Shown: positions 8,476 to 17,712, counted from the first letter of the stretch. The stretch is 64,000 bases of DNA from Rheinheimera sp. MM224 (GCF_947090785.1 NZ_OX352320.1:2046001-2110000); one strand, 5' to 3'. Notes: generated by a model not told the origin, from the sequence alone. Translations and numbers: made by a program.

Positions 8476-9593
8476 GGTTGTTCTCCTGTTTGGACTGAGC
8501 GGGCGTTGTCTTGCTGCGACTGCGCAAGTGCCAGAGTGAATAACAGCTGATCATCCGGCTCTTGTGCTTGCTGCACATTTAGTCTTGCGTAGTACAAGGC
8601 TTTCTTTGGATCAGGGGCGAGTCGCAGGTAATAATGAGCCAAGTCAGCGCTGTGCAGTGTGTCCTGACGCTGTTCTCGCAGTGAAACCCTTTGTTGCATC
8701 AGGACTTGATACTCTTGCCCTTCGGCCAGTTGTTGTTCCGCTAAAGCCAGACGCAGCAGAAGTGCGTCTTCGAGCTGTTGGTGTTGGTGCAGATATTGTA
8801 ATTTCTGATACACCAAAGCGGCATCCTGCTTCAGCGTCAAATCGGCCCATTTCACCCAGAGTGGCAAAGGTACGAACTCAGATTGTGCTGCGAATAGCAG
8901 CTGCTCTAACCAGGCTCTGGCTTGTTTGGGTTGGTGTAAGGCTTCCGCTTGCTCAGCCAGCACGGCAATCAGCCACTGTTGTTGCGCCAGTGGGATACTT
9001 TGCTGTTGTCTCGCCAGCAATTGTAAAGCCTTATAACTGTCCTGAGTTTTGCCTTGACGTCCTGCAACTTCCAGACTGCACAAGGACAATAAAAACAGCT
9101 CTTGTTGTCCCAGCAATTTTTTGCATTCAGCCAGCGCTGCGGCAGTATTATTTTGTACCAGATAAATCCGGTTTTTCATTAACAAAGCATTGATATCGTC
9201 AGGCTGCAGTTGCTGGGCTTTTGCCAGATAATTCAGCGCATCCTCAAACTGATGTTGCTGCTGCGCAGTATCGGCTAAAGCCAGCCAATAGGCGGCAGAG
9301 GAGGGACTGTGCGCATTTTTTAATAGTTGCTGCGCTTTATCAAAATAGCGGCTCCAGCCCGGCTGACGAGCCAGTTGCAGGTAGGCCTGTGCCAGTGTCA
9401 CCTGATCCGCAGTTGACTGAGCTTGTGAGGTCTGCTGTTCCAGCTGCTTCACCCAAGAGGGCAACACAACTCGATTTTTGCTTTGCAACACCAATCCATC
9501 TTCAGGAGATGCCGCAAAAGTTATAGCAGGCAAGGCTGCTGTACCTGCCATTAAAAGAGAAACCACGGTAATGCATGCTGTTTTTTGTAACAT
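8472..9593 (-). CDS. Periplasmic TPR-repeat protein
   Basis: About 373 aa with a signal peptide (hydrophobic stretch ending ITFA-ASPED) and helical TPR repeats from about residue 50 to the end, including QFEDALNYLAKAQQLQPDD. The first ATG at 9605 lies directly after a hairpin; GGAG at 9603-9600 is spaced for ATG 9593, which is therefore taken as the start. Such proteins scaffold envelope complexes. It sits between the cadherin-like lipoprotein and the HupE-N-like protein in the ECF operon, and its stop overlaps the next start. Confidence 0.85.
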   Translation of the reverse strand: MLQKTACITVVSLLMAGTAALPAITFAASPEDGLVLQSKNRVVLPSWVKQLEQQTSQAQSTADQVTLAQAYLQLARQPGWSRYFDKAQQLLKNAHSPSSAAYWLALADTAQQQHQFEDALNYLAKAQQLQPDDINALLMKNRIYLVQNNTAAALAECKKLLGQQELFLLSLCSLEVAGRQGKTQDSYKALQLLARQQQSIPLAQQQWLIAVLAEQAEALHQPKQARAWLEQLLFAAQSEFVPLPLWVKWADLTLKQDAALVYQKLQYLHQHQQLEDALLLRLALAEQQLAEGQEYQVLMQQRVSLREQRQDTLHSADLAHYYLRLAPDPKKALYYARLNVQQAQEPDDQLLFTLALAQSQQDNARSVQTGEQP

Positions 9594-9607
9594 CATCTGC
9601 TCCATAA

Positions 9608-9630
9608 AAGCCCCGGTCAGACCGGGGCTT
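9608..9630 (-). terminator. GC-rich hairpin inside the ECF operon (attenuator or terminator)
   Basis: AAGCCCCGGT, a 3-nt loop, and ACCGGGGCTT form a perfect 10-bp stem. On the minus strand it is followed by TTTT. It lies between the lipoprotein stop and the TPR gene start, so it probably makes part of the transcripts end before the TPR-HupE-N-receptor genes. Confidence 0.65.
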
Positions 9631-9648
9631 GCTTACTTCAGTCCATTG

Positions 9649-10115
9649 TTACTGAAACACTTCAGCGTAATCCGCTGTATCTTCAGTGTCCTGAGTAAAA
9701 TCCCGCCCATTGGTCGATAAGGCCATGTCAGTTTCCTGTTGAGCAAAAGCTGCTTTGCTGTATTGCAGGAAAGAGACAATAGCTCTGTCGACTTCTACGC
9801 GGATTGTCGCGCTTGCGGTGAACTCTCCATCTGTGACCCGGGCGACAAAACTGTCGCTGCCTGTATATTCAGCTTTGGGTTGGTAAACAAAATCACCATT
9901 GCTGTTCAGTGTCAGACTGCCATTGGCTGGCTGAGAGTCGATGCTATAGCTCAGCATATCTCCGTCTGGATCTGTGGCCATCAGTTTATCCATCACTTGT
10001 GTCTCTGTTTCTGTCACAAAACTGGCTTCAGCAAATACAGGTGCCGAATTTTTTTGTCGTCAGAACCACAAGCGGATAAAAACACTAAAGGGAAAAGCCA
10101 TATTAATTTACGCAT
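9649..10115 (-). pseudogene. Cadherin/VCBS-like lipoprotein gene with a frameshift in an A7 tract
   Basis: ATG at 10115 has AAGGAG upstream and reads into a lipoprotein signal with lipobox LSAC then GSDDKK. At a run of seven A (minus strand, about 10050) the frame shifts; the rest (from about 10045 to 9649) is open in another frame. One extra A would join them into about 155 aa: lipid anchor, a tandem-95/cadherin-like Ig domain (ATDPDGDMLSYSI, FVYQP, DSFVARVTDG) and an acidic tail. The coding quality on both sides suggests a very recent mutation, a phase-variable tract or a sequencing error. It is the second gene of the ECF operon. Confidence 0.75.
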
Positions 10116-10129
10116 TATCCAGCTCCTTC

Positions 10130-11725
10130 TTAGTTAGGTGAACCAGCCAGTGGTGCACGTAAATAGGGGAAACTGCTGTCTATCATGCTGGCATCCAGCG
10201 GAGCACCATCTGTAAAAGGCACATTACCTACGGCCGCATCTGCAGGTTCACAGAGTCCCAGATTAGTCGGTGTGCCATTGACCGGAATGTCATGACACAA
10301 AGCGCCCATCATGACCCGCAGCGCAATATCAACTACATCATCACCAGGGCGACGACCATTAGGGAAACCAGCTAAATCGTTGCCTGCAACACCAAAAGCA
10401 GATTGACTGGCTGCTGGCGTAGCCGCTATGGCCGTATTTAACCGCAGCATTTCAGACGGCGTGACTGTACTTAACTGATTCACACCAGGCACACCTGTTA
10501 AAAATGCCGTCACTAAGTCGTTGCGTGGAAAATTGGTGGGTGCTAAATCCTCGATGCTGGTGCCCAGCGTTGCATTGACAGCGTCTTTAAACAGCACGTT
10601 CAGCAGAGCGGGTAAGCTAGGATGGGTCACATAGTCGGCAAACTGACCATCGTCTTTCGGGTGACTGGCTGAGAATTTATCTTTATCCGCCACACCTATG
10701 ACCAGCTCATTCACCAGCGGGTTACTTAAACGCGAAACCTGCACTAAAGCGCCGCCATTGACTTCTGTGTTATCAAAAGCCGGATTGGGGTTTAAGATCC
10801 TCGCTTGTGGCAGACTGGCTGTGGTCCAGGCTCCAATCACACCGTTACCGGTTCCTGTGATACAAGAGGTTGGCAGTTCCAATGCCAGTGTGGTGACATT
10901 TTTACCGCGTAAATCATCATTGGCTGAGTTTTGTGTAATACCACCTGGGAAGCCAGCATCATCAGCTGCACCAGGAGCACTGTCGCCTTCAACCGGAACA
11001 TAATTCACTAAATCGAAAGTTTCACCCAGGTTTACAACAAAAGGATCTTTACGCTGTCCGACAAAAACACGGGCTTTAGCTTCACAGCCTGGCAAGCTGG
11101 CTTCGTACATGTATTGATTGGCATAACTTTGGTACGCTGCGCTGTTACCGAAGGTTTTTTCGCCAATATAATCGTAAGGTTTGGTAAAACTACCGTCAGC
11201 AGAGCCTGAACTTAAGGCGGTTTTAGTGCCGCTTTGCTGCGGACCTGTCACCAGACTTAATTGATAGGTTTCGATAAAGTTTAATGCCGCAGAGTTACCT
11301 GCACTGATAGCACCGACGTTTTTCAGTGGTACAGCAACCATTTTTTGGTTGTCGGCCGGACCTATAGGAAGTTTTACTCCCATGTTGTCATTGGCCAGTT
11401 GCTGGCTAAAGCGGAACTGGAAGGTCAGATCTTCTAACGCATCCCCGGTGTTATCGATGTGGATGCTATACACAGCCGCAGGGTCGAGCGCAAAGTAGTT
11501 AGGTCCGCCTTGTGGGTCCTGCAGCGGGATATAGTTTGCAAGCACAGTGACATAACCAGCTCGCCCAGCTTCGTAACTGTTAAATACGTAAAAGTCGGTC
11601 GAATCGAGTGTTGGCAGGCGGGTAATATTTGGAGCCTCCCTGTGACTGGATGCCTGAGCCATACCTGATAAGGCAATCGCGACGGCGAGACTGATGGTGC
11701 TTATGGTCTTTTGTAGTTTCATCAT
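10130..11725 (-). CDS. DUF4331-domain exported protein
   Basis: 531 aa. The start at 11725 (MMKLQK) has AGAGGA upstream and yields a signal peptide ending AQA, followed by the hallmark SSHREAP and DSTDFYVFNS of DUF4331. The domain fills the protein; near the end are PNGRRPGDDVVDIALR and three cysteines. The function of DUF4331 is not known; it is a secreted or periplasmic beta-rich protein often encoded beside ECF sigma/anti-sigma genes. It is first in a five-gene operon under the ECF-type promoter at 11755-11783 and ends 14 bp before the lipoprotein gene. Confidence 0.93.
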   Translation of the reverse strand: MMKLQKTISTISLAVAIALSGMAQASSHREAPNITRLPTLDSTDFYVFNSYEAGRAGYVTVLANYIPLQDPQGGPNYFALDPAAVYSIHIDNTGDALEDLTFQFRFSQQLANDNMGVKLPIGPADNQKMVAVPLKNVGAISAGNSAALNFIETYQLSLVTGPQQSGTKTALSSGSADGSFTKPYDYIGEKTFGNSAAYQSYANQYMYEASLPGCEAKARVFVGQRKDPFVVNLGETFDLVNYVPVEGDSAPGAADDAGFPGGITQNSANDDLRGKNVTTLALELPTSCITGTGNGVIGAWTTASLPQARILNPNPAFDNTEVNGGALVQVSRLSNPLVNELVIGVADKDKFSASHPKDDGQFADYVTHPSLPALLNVLFKDAVNATLGTSIEDLAPTNFPRNDLVTAFLTGVPGVNQLSTVTPSEMLRLNTAIAATPAASQSAFGVAGNDLAGFPNGRRPGDDVVDIALRVMMGALCHDIPVNGTPTNLGLCEPADAAVGNVPFTDGAPLDASMIDSSFPYLRAPLAGSPN

Positions 11726-11754
11726 TGTATTCCTCTGTTGATGTTGCAGAGGGA

Positions 11755-11783
11755 GTAACGACAAAGTGTTTTTTTTGGATGCA
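11755..11783 (-). promoter_or_regulatory. ECF sigma promoter of the DUF4331 operon
   Basis: Minus strand: -35 TGCATCCAAA (11783-11774), a spacer of exactly 13 nt, -10 CGTTAC (11760-11755). The same -35 and spacing, with CGTAGC, precede the sigma gene at 13169-13197. The start codon is about 25 nt downstream of the expected start point. A shared promoter shape makes this operon the likely target of the neighbouring sigma factor. Confidence 0.8.
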
Positions 11784-11854
11784 GCAAAAAGAAAATAAAT
11801 AAATTATTTTTTTCAGGCCGTTTTAGCGGCTGAGAAAAACAGGACAAACAGGCA

Positions 11855-11882
11855 TAAAAAAACGGAACCTGATGGCTCCGTT
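11855..11882 (-). terminator. Intrinsic terminator of the sigma/anti-sigma operon
   Basis: A 9-bp stem (11861-11869 with 11874-11882, AACGGAACC with one internal mismatch) and a TGAT loop are followed on the minus strand by a run of seven T. It lies 30 bp after the anti-sigma stop and before the DUF4331 promoter, separating the two units. Confidence 0.85.
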
Positions 11883-11912
11883 CTTATTCAATAACAAAAT
11901 TCATCACTCAAG

Positions 11913-12593
11913 TCAGAGTGTCATTAATTCGCTGGTGTGCAGCACAACTCCGGTCGGCTGCCCTGTAGGTGAGCCTCCTTTAGGTTCTAAACTGACCGCA
12001 AGGACCGCCACCATTAAACCTGCCGCAGCTTTTGGCCATGGATAACTGGCTTTGCCACTTTGTGGTAATAACCCCAGTGAAATAGGGGGTTGGCCTGAGG
12101 TCGGTAGCATCCAGAGTTCATAATCATGCGCCGGATCGGCAGGCACAGCAGCAGTGGCTTGCAGTACCACTGTGTCCCCTTGTTTTGAAACTAACCACAA
12201 GGCTTTCGCCTCTTTGGTTTGGATCACGGCCAGCTCCACTGGTGCTGTAGCCGGAGGAGGCAGTAGTAACACCAGAGCCAGACAAGCGGCAGCAGCCACT
12301 GCAACCCAGTTTGCCGGATGAAGCCAGTTACTGCTGGGTTTTAGTTGCACCACCTCTGCGGTTTGCCAGCCTAGGCGTTGTTGCAGCTTTTGCCACAGAC
12401 TCTCATCAGGCTCTACCGCCGGCAAAGACTCTGCCAGTGGATTTAAATGTTGTTCCCAGCGCCATACCGACTCACGAGCTTGTTGCTGTTGCATCAATAG
12501 CCGCTGAAACCTTTGCCTGGCTTTGCCCCTCATGCCCCCGAGTACATAGTTCACACTTAAGGCGTCCAGCCGTTCTTGTTGTAAATAATTCAT
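11913..12593 (-). CDS. Anti-sigma factor, RskA family
   Basis: 226 aa membrane protein that holds the partner sigma factor inactive. The N-terminal cytoplasmic part (residues 1-85) has no zinc-binding HxxxCxxC motif. One membrane helix follows (about 100-120: VAVAAAACLALVLLL), then a periplasmic RskA domain (PF10099) with YELWMLPTSGQPP and the family's closing motif EPKGGSPTGQPTG. The ATG overlaps the sigma stop by 4 nt, so the two proteins are made in step. The signal sensed is unknown. Confidence 0.9.
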   Translation of the reverse strand: MNYLQQERLDALSVNYVLGGMRGKARQRFQRLLMQQQQARESVWRWEQHLNPLAESLPAVEPDESLWQKLQQRLGWQTAEVVQLKPSSNWLHPANWVAVAAAACLALVLLLPPPATAPVELAVIQTKEAKALWLVSKQGDTVVLQATAAVPADPAHDYELWMLPTSGQPPISLGLLPQSGKASYPWPKAAAGLMVAVLAVSLEPKGGSPTGQPTGVVLHTSELMTL

Positions 12594-13129
12594 GCTTCAA
12601 GACACCTCTTTAAGCGGGCTAATCCCCGGCGGATCCAACTTTTGACTGAACCTAAAGGCGCGCCGGTATGGCTTGTGATTTCGTGATGTGTAAGGCCGTT
12701 TACAAAAGCCAAATAAATAGACTGACGATGCTCAGCCTCCAATGCAGACATACAGTCATCCAGCTTGACCTTTTCCCTGACCAGGCTGACAGACTCCCCC
12801 TCGTTATCGTCCGGGCTCCAGTCCGGATCCAGCTCTATATGTTCGGCTTTAAATTGTCGGGTTTTGATCAGATCCAAGGCCCGGTAACGTGTGATACTGA
12901 TCATCCAGGTCATCACTGTGCCTTTGTCGGTATGATAATCTGACGCATTGTGCCAGATGCGGACAAAGGCATCCTGCAATACATCTTCCGCCCAGTCCCG
13001 ACGTCTGAGCAATTGCAGGCTTACGGCAAAAAGTTTTCCTGATGTTGCTTTATAAAGTTGTGCAAAGGCGCTTTTATCGCCCTGTGCAGTGGCTTGAAGC
13101 CATTGGATCAACTGTTCCTGTGGTCCCAT
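12590..13129 (-). CDS. ECF-type sigma factor (SigK/RpoE-like)
   Basis: 179 aa. Region 2 (about residues 15-85: QLYKATSGKLFAVSLQL, DVLQDAFVRIWHN, MTWMISITRYRALDLI) binds core RNA polymerase and the -10 element. Region 4 (about 120-175: YLAFVNGLTHHEI, GAPLGSVKSWIRRGLARLK) is a helix-turn-helix that reads the -35. Length and architecture fit SigK-like ECF factors paired with RskA. A promoter matching that of the downstream DUF4331 operon lies 40-70 bp upstream, so positive autoregulation is likely. Confidence 0.93.
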   Translation of the reverse strand: MGPQEQLIQWLQATAQGDKSAFAQLYKATSGKLFAVSLQLLRRRDWAEDVLQDAFVRIWHNASDYHTDKGTVMTWMISITRYRALDLIKTRQFKAEHIELDPDWSPDDNEGESVSLVREKVKLDDCMSALEAEHRQSIYLAFVNGLTHHEITSHTGAPLGSVKSWIRRGLARLKRCLEA

Positions 13130-13168
13130 TTGTTATTTTTCCACTCCGTTACTTTGACATCTATATCA

Positions 13169-13197
13169 GCTACGACCGGCACAGCGCTTTGGATGCA
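13169..13197 (-). promoter_or_regulatory. ECF sigma autoregulatory promoter
   Basis: Minus strand: -35 TGCATCCAAA (13197-13188), 13-nt spacer, -10 CGTAGC (13174-13169), about 40 nt before the sigma start codon. The ten -35 bases and the spacer length are identical to the promoter before DUF4331, while the spacer sequences differ, which argues for a functional match. Confidence 0.8.
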
Positions 13198-13259
13198 CTC
13201 TGGTGAAACTTTTTTGTTGCCGCTAAGATAGCCGCCAACCGAAATAACAAGGCGCTGGT

Positions 13260-14579
13260 ATGTCATCCTGGGTAACAGCTTTATTAGATTCTGCAGTGGG
13301 CCGCTGGTGTGGTGTGCCGCAGGCCACTGCTTTGCAACGTGCTTCAGGCGAAGAGCAGTGTTTTAGCGGCACTGTGCTGCTGTGTGGCAAAACATCAGAA
13401 CACAGTGTGCTGTTACGCCAGCATCTGAGCGCTTTGCCGGATATTCGTTTTGATGAGAGTTCAGAGCAGCCACTACAGGTCATTATTTTTGATGGCACAG
13501 CACTGCAAAGTACTGCACAACTTGATTTACTCTGGCAGCAATTACACTCTGTGTTGCCCCGTTTAGCGAAGAATGGTCGTTTTATTGTGCTTGCGCGGTC
13601 AGTGTTGCATGCAGCAGATGCCGATGCAGCCGCAGCTGCTGGGGCTTTATCAGGCTTTACCCGCTCCATTGCAAAAGAACTTGGACGTTTTGGCAGTACA
13701 GCAAACTTATTATCATTAGATCAGGGCGTGCAGCAGAGCCTGTTGCCTGTGGCTGAATTTTTTCTGTCTAAAGCTTCGGCTTATGTGACTGGGCAAGTAG
13801 TATCTGTGCGTGCGGCAAAAATCACGCAAGTGAACTCTTGGCAAAAACCACTACAAGGTAAAACCGCCTTGGTGACAGGTGCGGCCCGTGGCATAGGTGC
13901 TGCTATAGCGAAAACGCTGACAGAGCAGGGCGCTAAAGTGATAGGGCTGGATATTCCGCAAGCAGAACAGGCGCTGGTTGCCTTGATGCAGCAGTTAGAG
14001 GGCAAACCTCTGTTACTGGATATCAGTCAGGCCACTAGTGCTGAACTAGTCAGTGATTGGCTGACACAAGAAGGAATAAAGTTGGATATTCTGGTCCACA
14101 ATGCCGGTATTACCCGCGATAAATTATTCCATCGCATGACGGAAACACAGTGGACTCAAACTCTTGATATCAATCTGCGTGCTGTGCAGCGTATCAATAC
14201 AATGCTGCTGGAAAGGCAACAGATCCAAACCGAAGGCAGGGTAGTGCTGCTCTCATCAATGAATGGTTTAGCCGGACAAAAAGGTCAGACCAACTATGCC
14301 AGTTCAAAAGCCGCTTTGGTGGGATATTGCCAGTTTATGGCGACACAAAATCAGTGGGGCATTACTTTTAACGCCATAGCCCCTGGTTTTATTGAAACTC
14401 AAATGACAGCGGCTATGCCAGCTATTCCCCGCGAAGTAGGGCGCAGACTTAATTCCCTGAATCAGGCTGGAGTGCCTGAAGATGTGGCTTTGGCCGTGGC
14501 TTTTTTTGCGCGGCCAGATGCTGCGGGTTTAAACGGCTCTGTGCTTAGAGTCTGTGGTCAGTGTTTTATTGGTGCTTGA
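13260..14579 (+). CDS. Long-form 3-oxoacyl-ACP reductase (FabG4-like SDR)
   Basis: 439 aa with two Rossmann-like halves. Residues 1-190 form a degenerate domain without an intact glycine motif. The C-terminal half is a full short-chain dehydrogenase: TGAARGIG (206-213), NAG at HNAGITRDKLFHRM, and the catalytic YASSK (Tyr346, Lys350). This is the layout of high-molecular-weight FabG4 enzymes, which reduce 3-oxoacyl thioesters with NAD(P)H and lie outside the main fab cluster. The ribosome site is weak. The last 50 bp overlap the end of the convergent GGDEF-EAL gene. Such genes often pair with MaoC dehydratases or acyl-CoA dehydrogenases, none of which are seen here. Confidence 0.85.
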   Translation: MSSWVTALLDSAVGRWCGVPQATALQRASGEEQCFSGTVLLCGKTSEHSVLLRQHLSALPDIRFDESSEQPLQVIIFDGTALQSTAQLDLLWQQLHSVLPRLAKNGRFIVLARSVLHAADADAAAAAGALSGFTRSIAKELGRFGSTANLLSLDQGVQQSLLPVAEFFLSKASAYVTGQVVSVRAAKITQVNSWQKPLQGKTALVTGAARGIGAAIAKTLTEQGAKVIGLDIPQAEQALVALMQQLEGKPLLLDISQATSAELVSDWLTQEGIKLDILVHNAGITRDKLFHRMTETQWTQTLDINLRAVQRINTMLLERQQIQTEGRVVLLSSMNGLAGQKGQTNYASSKAALVGYCQFMATQNQWGITFNAIAPGFIETQMTAAMPAIPREVGRRLNSLNQAGVPEDVALAVAFFARPDAAGLNGSVLRVCGQCFIGA

Positions 14580-17500
14580 TCCATTAGTACCAGGGCCATT
14601 CGCAGCAGAACCGACACAAGCAGCTGCCCATACGTCAGGCGGCATCCAGGCTTTTTTCCATGGCATAAACTGCTCTGCAGGCATAGGGCGGGCTATGCCA
14701 TAGCCCTGCGCATGAGTACAACCTAATTGTAGTAATAACTCGCCATGTTCTGTGGTTTCAACACCTTCGGCCACAATTTCGCGTTTAAACTCATTGGCCA
14801 GCACAATAATACCTTTAAGGATGGCTAAATCATCCGGGTCGACTAACATATCGCGGACAAAACTCTGGTCGATTTTTAATACTGTTGCAGGTAGTCGTTT
14901 TAAGTAGGTCAAAGACGAATAGCCTGTACCAAAATCGTCCAGCGCAAAACTGACACCACTGCGGATACAGGCCTGCATCACAGCTTGCACATGAGTTAAA
15001 TCATTCAGCGCGCTGGTTTCTAAAATTTCCAGCTGCAATAACGAAGCAGGGACATCAGAATAAAAATGCAGTAACAGCTGCAGGCGATTAACGAAATCCA
15101 GCTGCTGCAAGTGATAAGCAGAGATATTGACACTGACAGGTATAGTCATACCCTGACGTTGCCATTCAGCCAGTTGTCGTAATGCCTCTTCGATGACCCA
15201 ATAGCCTAACTCTACACCCAGACTATGCTGCTCTATTGCGGGCAGAAACAAAGCCGGAGCCACCATACCTTTTTGTGGATGTAGCCAGCGGATCAGGGCC
15301 TCAGCTCCTATCACTTCACCTGTGTGCATATTCACTTTGGGCTGATAAAACAACCTGAACTGCTTTTGCGCCAGACCCTGACGAATTTCCAGTATGGTTT
15401 CCTGATGCCCACGCAAACTGCGGGCGTAGTCGGTATCAAATAAATGACAGCGGTTTTTACCGTCCTGTTTAGCCTGATACATGGCATGATCGGCCTGGCG
15501 TATCAGCTGTTCCGCTTCTGTAGTATCAGCTTGAGGATAAAAGGTCAGGCCTATACTGGCCGACACCGACAGCATCCATTCATCTATTTTCAGTGGCTTT
15601 GCCACCACGTCCAGCAGTTGTTGTATTTTGGCAAGGCCTGCCTTTTTATCGCAAAGCTGCGGCAGCAGCACGACAAATTCATCGCCACCAATACGGGCGA
15701 GCAGCTCTTCTTCTCCCAATTGCGCTTGTAAACGCTCGGACAAGGCAACTAAAAACTGGTCGCCTGTTTCATGACCGTGGCGGTCATTAATTTCTTTAAA
15801 ACCATCCAAGTCCAGATAGGCAACGGCTAACATATTCTCTTTGCTGGATTTTTTTAGTAGCAGCTGCAATTGTTGGGTTAAAGCGCTACGGTTGGGTAAG
15901 CCTGTCATGCCATCGTAAAGTGCTATTTTCTCCAGATATTGCTGTTGCTGATACTGATTGGTGATATCCGAAAACAGTCCAACATGATGTTGCAATTGAC
16001 CTTTATCATCCAGCACCGCACTTAAAGTTAAACTTTGGAAATAATCTTCGCCTGAAGCTTTGCGACTCCAGAGTTCGCCTGACCAGAACCCTTGCTGCTG
16101 TAAGTTTTGCCACATAGTACTGAAGGTGAGTTCATCCTGATGCTCAGACTGGAGCAAACGGGGTGTGCAACCTATGGCCTGTTTAGCGCTGTACCCTGTG
16201 ATCTCGGTAAAAGCCTGATTGACGTCAATGATGACGCCCAAGGGGTCAGTGATCATAATGCCTTCACGGGCATGGGTGAACACGCTGGCGGACAAGCGAA
16301 GCTTATTATCTGCAGTATGTTCCAGCGTAATATCACGAGATAAACCCACAGTCCCTACATAGTCACCATCAACCAAAACGGGTGCTTTATAGGTTTCGAA
16401 CCAGTGTTGTTCAGCCTCAATTTTATGCTGAGACTGGATCACCTGAGGCTGCCCGGATGCCAGCACTTGTTTATCGTGTACCACGTGGCTTAAAGCGCGC
16501 TGCGCATCAAACAGCTGTGCATCTGTTTTTCCCACCAGCTCGCCGATCTCTTTGTCCTGAAATTGCTCCGCAAACTTTTGGTTTACTTCCAGATAACGCC
16601 CATGAATATCTTTTAACCAGACAACAAAAGGGATGCTGTCGATTAGAGTTCGCTGGTACTGCTCCTTTTGCTGCAGGGTATGGATCAGGGTTTGGCGTTC
16701 CTGAATGGAGCTGTTCAGACGAAGTTGCGTTGCACCCAGCCAGCTCATAATACTGCCAGGTTTAGCTTTTCGTAGCTCAGAACTTTGCAGCACTTCCCCA
16801 CGGCCCATAGCTTTGATTTGTTCGTACAAATGACTGACGGAGGCACCCAGAATACTGTTATGTACGCGTTTGATATCCCAGAGTGAATAAAACAGCAGCA
16901 AGCCAGATAAAATAAATAGAATACGCATCACCAATGCATAAAACATTGCGTCTTCCACTTCGTCTGCAGTGCGTGCATCCACCAGACTGTATACAGTGGC
17001 GATAGGCTGCATAATGGAAATTTTGGCGTGATGATAATTGTTGTCAAAAACGGCAAGCAGAGCCTGTTGTTTATTTTTGTCTTTTTGCGCCAGATCGGTT
17101 TCAGGCCGTTCCAATAATTGCATGGCTTTGAGCTCGGTCAGCGCCAACGCATCAGATTGAATTTTGGCTTCCTGTAATGCCGCCAGTTCTGTGGCAGTAA
17201 AACCTGAGGCTCTCATCAAGTCCAATAAAGCGACACGAGAGCCAGCAGGTCGGGGTCTTGGATTTTCATCACTGACTAAATCCCAGTACACTTGGTGGTA
17301 ATTTACAGGCCGTGCTGATTGACCATTACGAATAGCGATAATTTCATTAAAGTAGTTTTTGTAACGATGTTCGCCTGTGGCTATGTAACTTCGTACCATA
17401 CGGGTTAAATCATCAGAGGATTGCCGTAGCTCACCAATTATTTTTAATGAATACACTCTCTGATCATTGGCTTGATCAATACGTTTTTCTGCATAGACAT

Positions 17501-17594
17501 AGGCAACAAAAATTGCACTAAAAGTTAATAGCAATGCAAATGCTGCCCAAAATCGCAGCGTCAATTCAGAAGTGGTATAACGCCTTACCTGCAC
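14529..17594 (-). CDS. Membrane PAS-PAS-GGDEF-EAL cyclic-di-GMP enzyme
   Basis: The start is taken as GTG 17594 because AGGAG lies 5 nt before it and it opens just ahead of the first membrane helix; an upstream TTG at 17693 lacks such a site. About 1021 aa: TM helix (15-35), periplasmic four-helix-type sensor (to about 225), second TM, two PAS domains (about 330-590), GGDEF with intact GGDEF (near 636-640) and EAL with EAL (near 764), DDFGTGYSSL and VAEGVET. Both active sites look complete, so it may make and break c-di-GMP, one activity usually dominating. Its 3' end overlaps fabG by 51 bp. The nfrAB operon is a plausible nearby target. Confidence 0.9.
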   Translation of the reverse strand: MQVRRYTTSELTLRFWAAFALLLTFSAIFVAYVYAEKRIDQANDQRVYSLKIIGELRQSSDDLTRMVRSYIATGEHRYKNYFNEIIAIRNGQSARPVNYHQVYWDLVSDENPRPRPAGSRVALLDLMRASGFTATELAALQEAKIQSDALALTELKAMQLLERPETDLAQKDKNKQQALLAVFDNNYHHAKISIMQPIATVYSLVDARTADEVEDAMFYALVMRILFILSGLLLFYSLWDIKRVHNSILGASVSHLYEQIKAMGRGEVLQSSELRKAKPGSIMSWLGATQLRLNSSIQERQTLIHTLQQKEQYQRTLIDSIPFVVWLKDIHGRYLEVNQKFAEQFQDKEIGELVGKTDAQLFDAQRALSHVVHDKQVLASGQPQVIQSQHKIEAEQHWFETYKAPVLVDGDYVGTVGLSRDITLEHTADNKLRLSASVFTHAREGIMITDPLGVIIDVNQAFTEITGYSAKQAIGCTPRLLQSEHQDELTFSTMWQNLQQQGFWSGELWSRKASGEDYFQSLTLSAVLDDKGQLQHHVGLFSDITNQYQQQQYLEKIALYDGMTGLPNRSALTQQLQLLLKKSSKENMLAVAYLDLDGFKEINDRHGHETGDQFLVALSERLQAQLGEEELLARIGGDEFVVLLPQLCDKKAGLAKIQQLLDVVAKPLKIDEWMLSVSASIGLTFYPQADTTEAEQLIRQADHAMYQAKQDGKNRCHLFDTDYARSLRGHQETILEIRQGLAQKQFRLFYQPKVNMHTGEVIGAEALIRWLHPQKGMVAPALFLPAIEQHSLGVELGYWVIEEALRQLAEWQRQGMTIPVSVNISAYHLQQLDFVNRLQLLLHFYSDVPASLLQLEILETSALNDLTHVQAVMQACIRSGVSFALDDFGTGYSSLTYLKRLPATVLKIDQSFVRDMLVDPDDLAILKGIIVLANEFKREIVAEGVETTEHGELLLQLGCTHAQGYGIARPMPAEQFMPWKKAWMPPDVWAAACVGSAANGPGTNGSSTNKTLTTDSKHRAV

Positions 17595-17712
17595 AAAAAC
17601 TCCTGCTTTCACTCTGTTCAGCTGTTCAAATGCAAGCTGTAAGTTGCCTGTGTGTTCTGCCTCAATAGTTATTGAGCCGAATAGCGAAAGCAAGCTGTAA
17701 TGTTCTGTTTTT

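Noticed and set aside
8564..9193. 209-codon frame on the plus strand
   Set aside because: It lies fully antisense to the TPR gene, lacks a ribosome site and has Arg/Pro/Ala-rich shadow composition.
13223..13669. 148-codon minus-strand frame
   Set aside because: Antisense to the FabG-like gene, which has clear SDR motifs.
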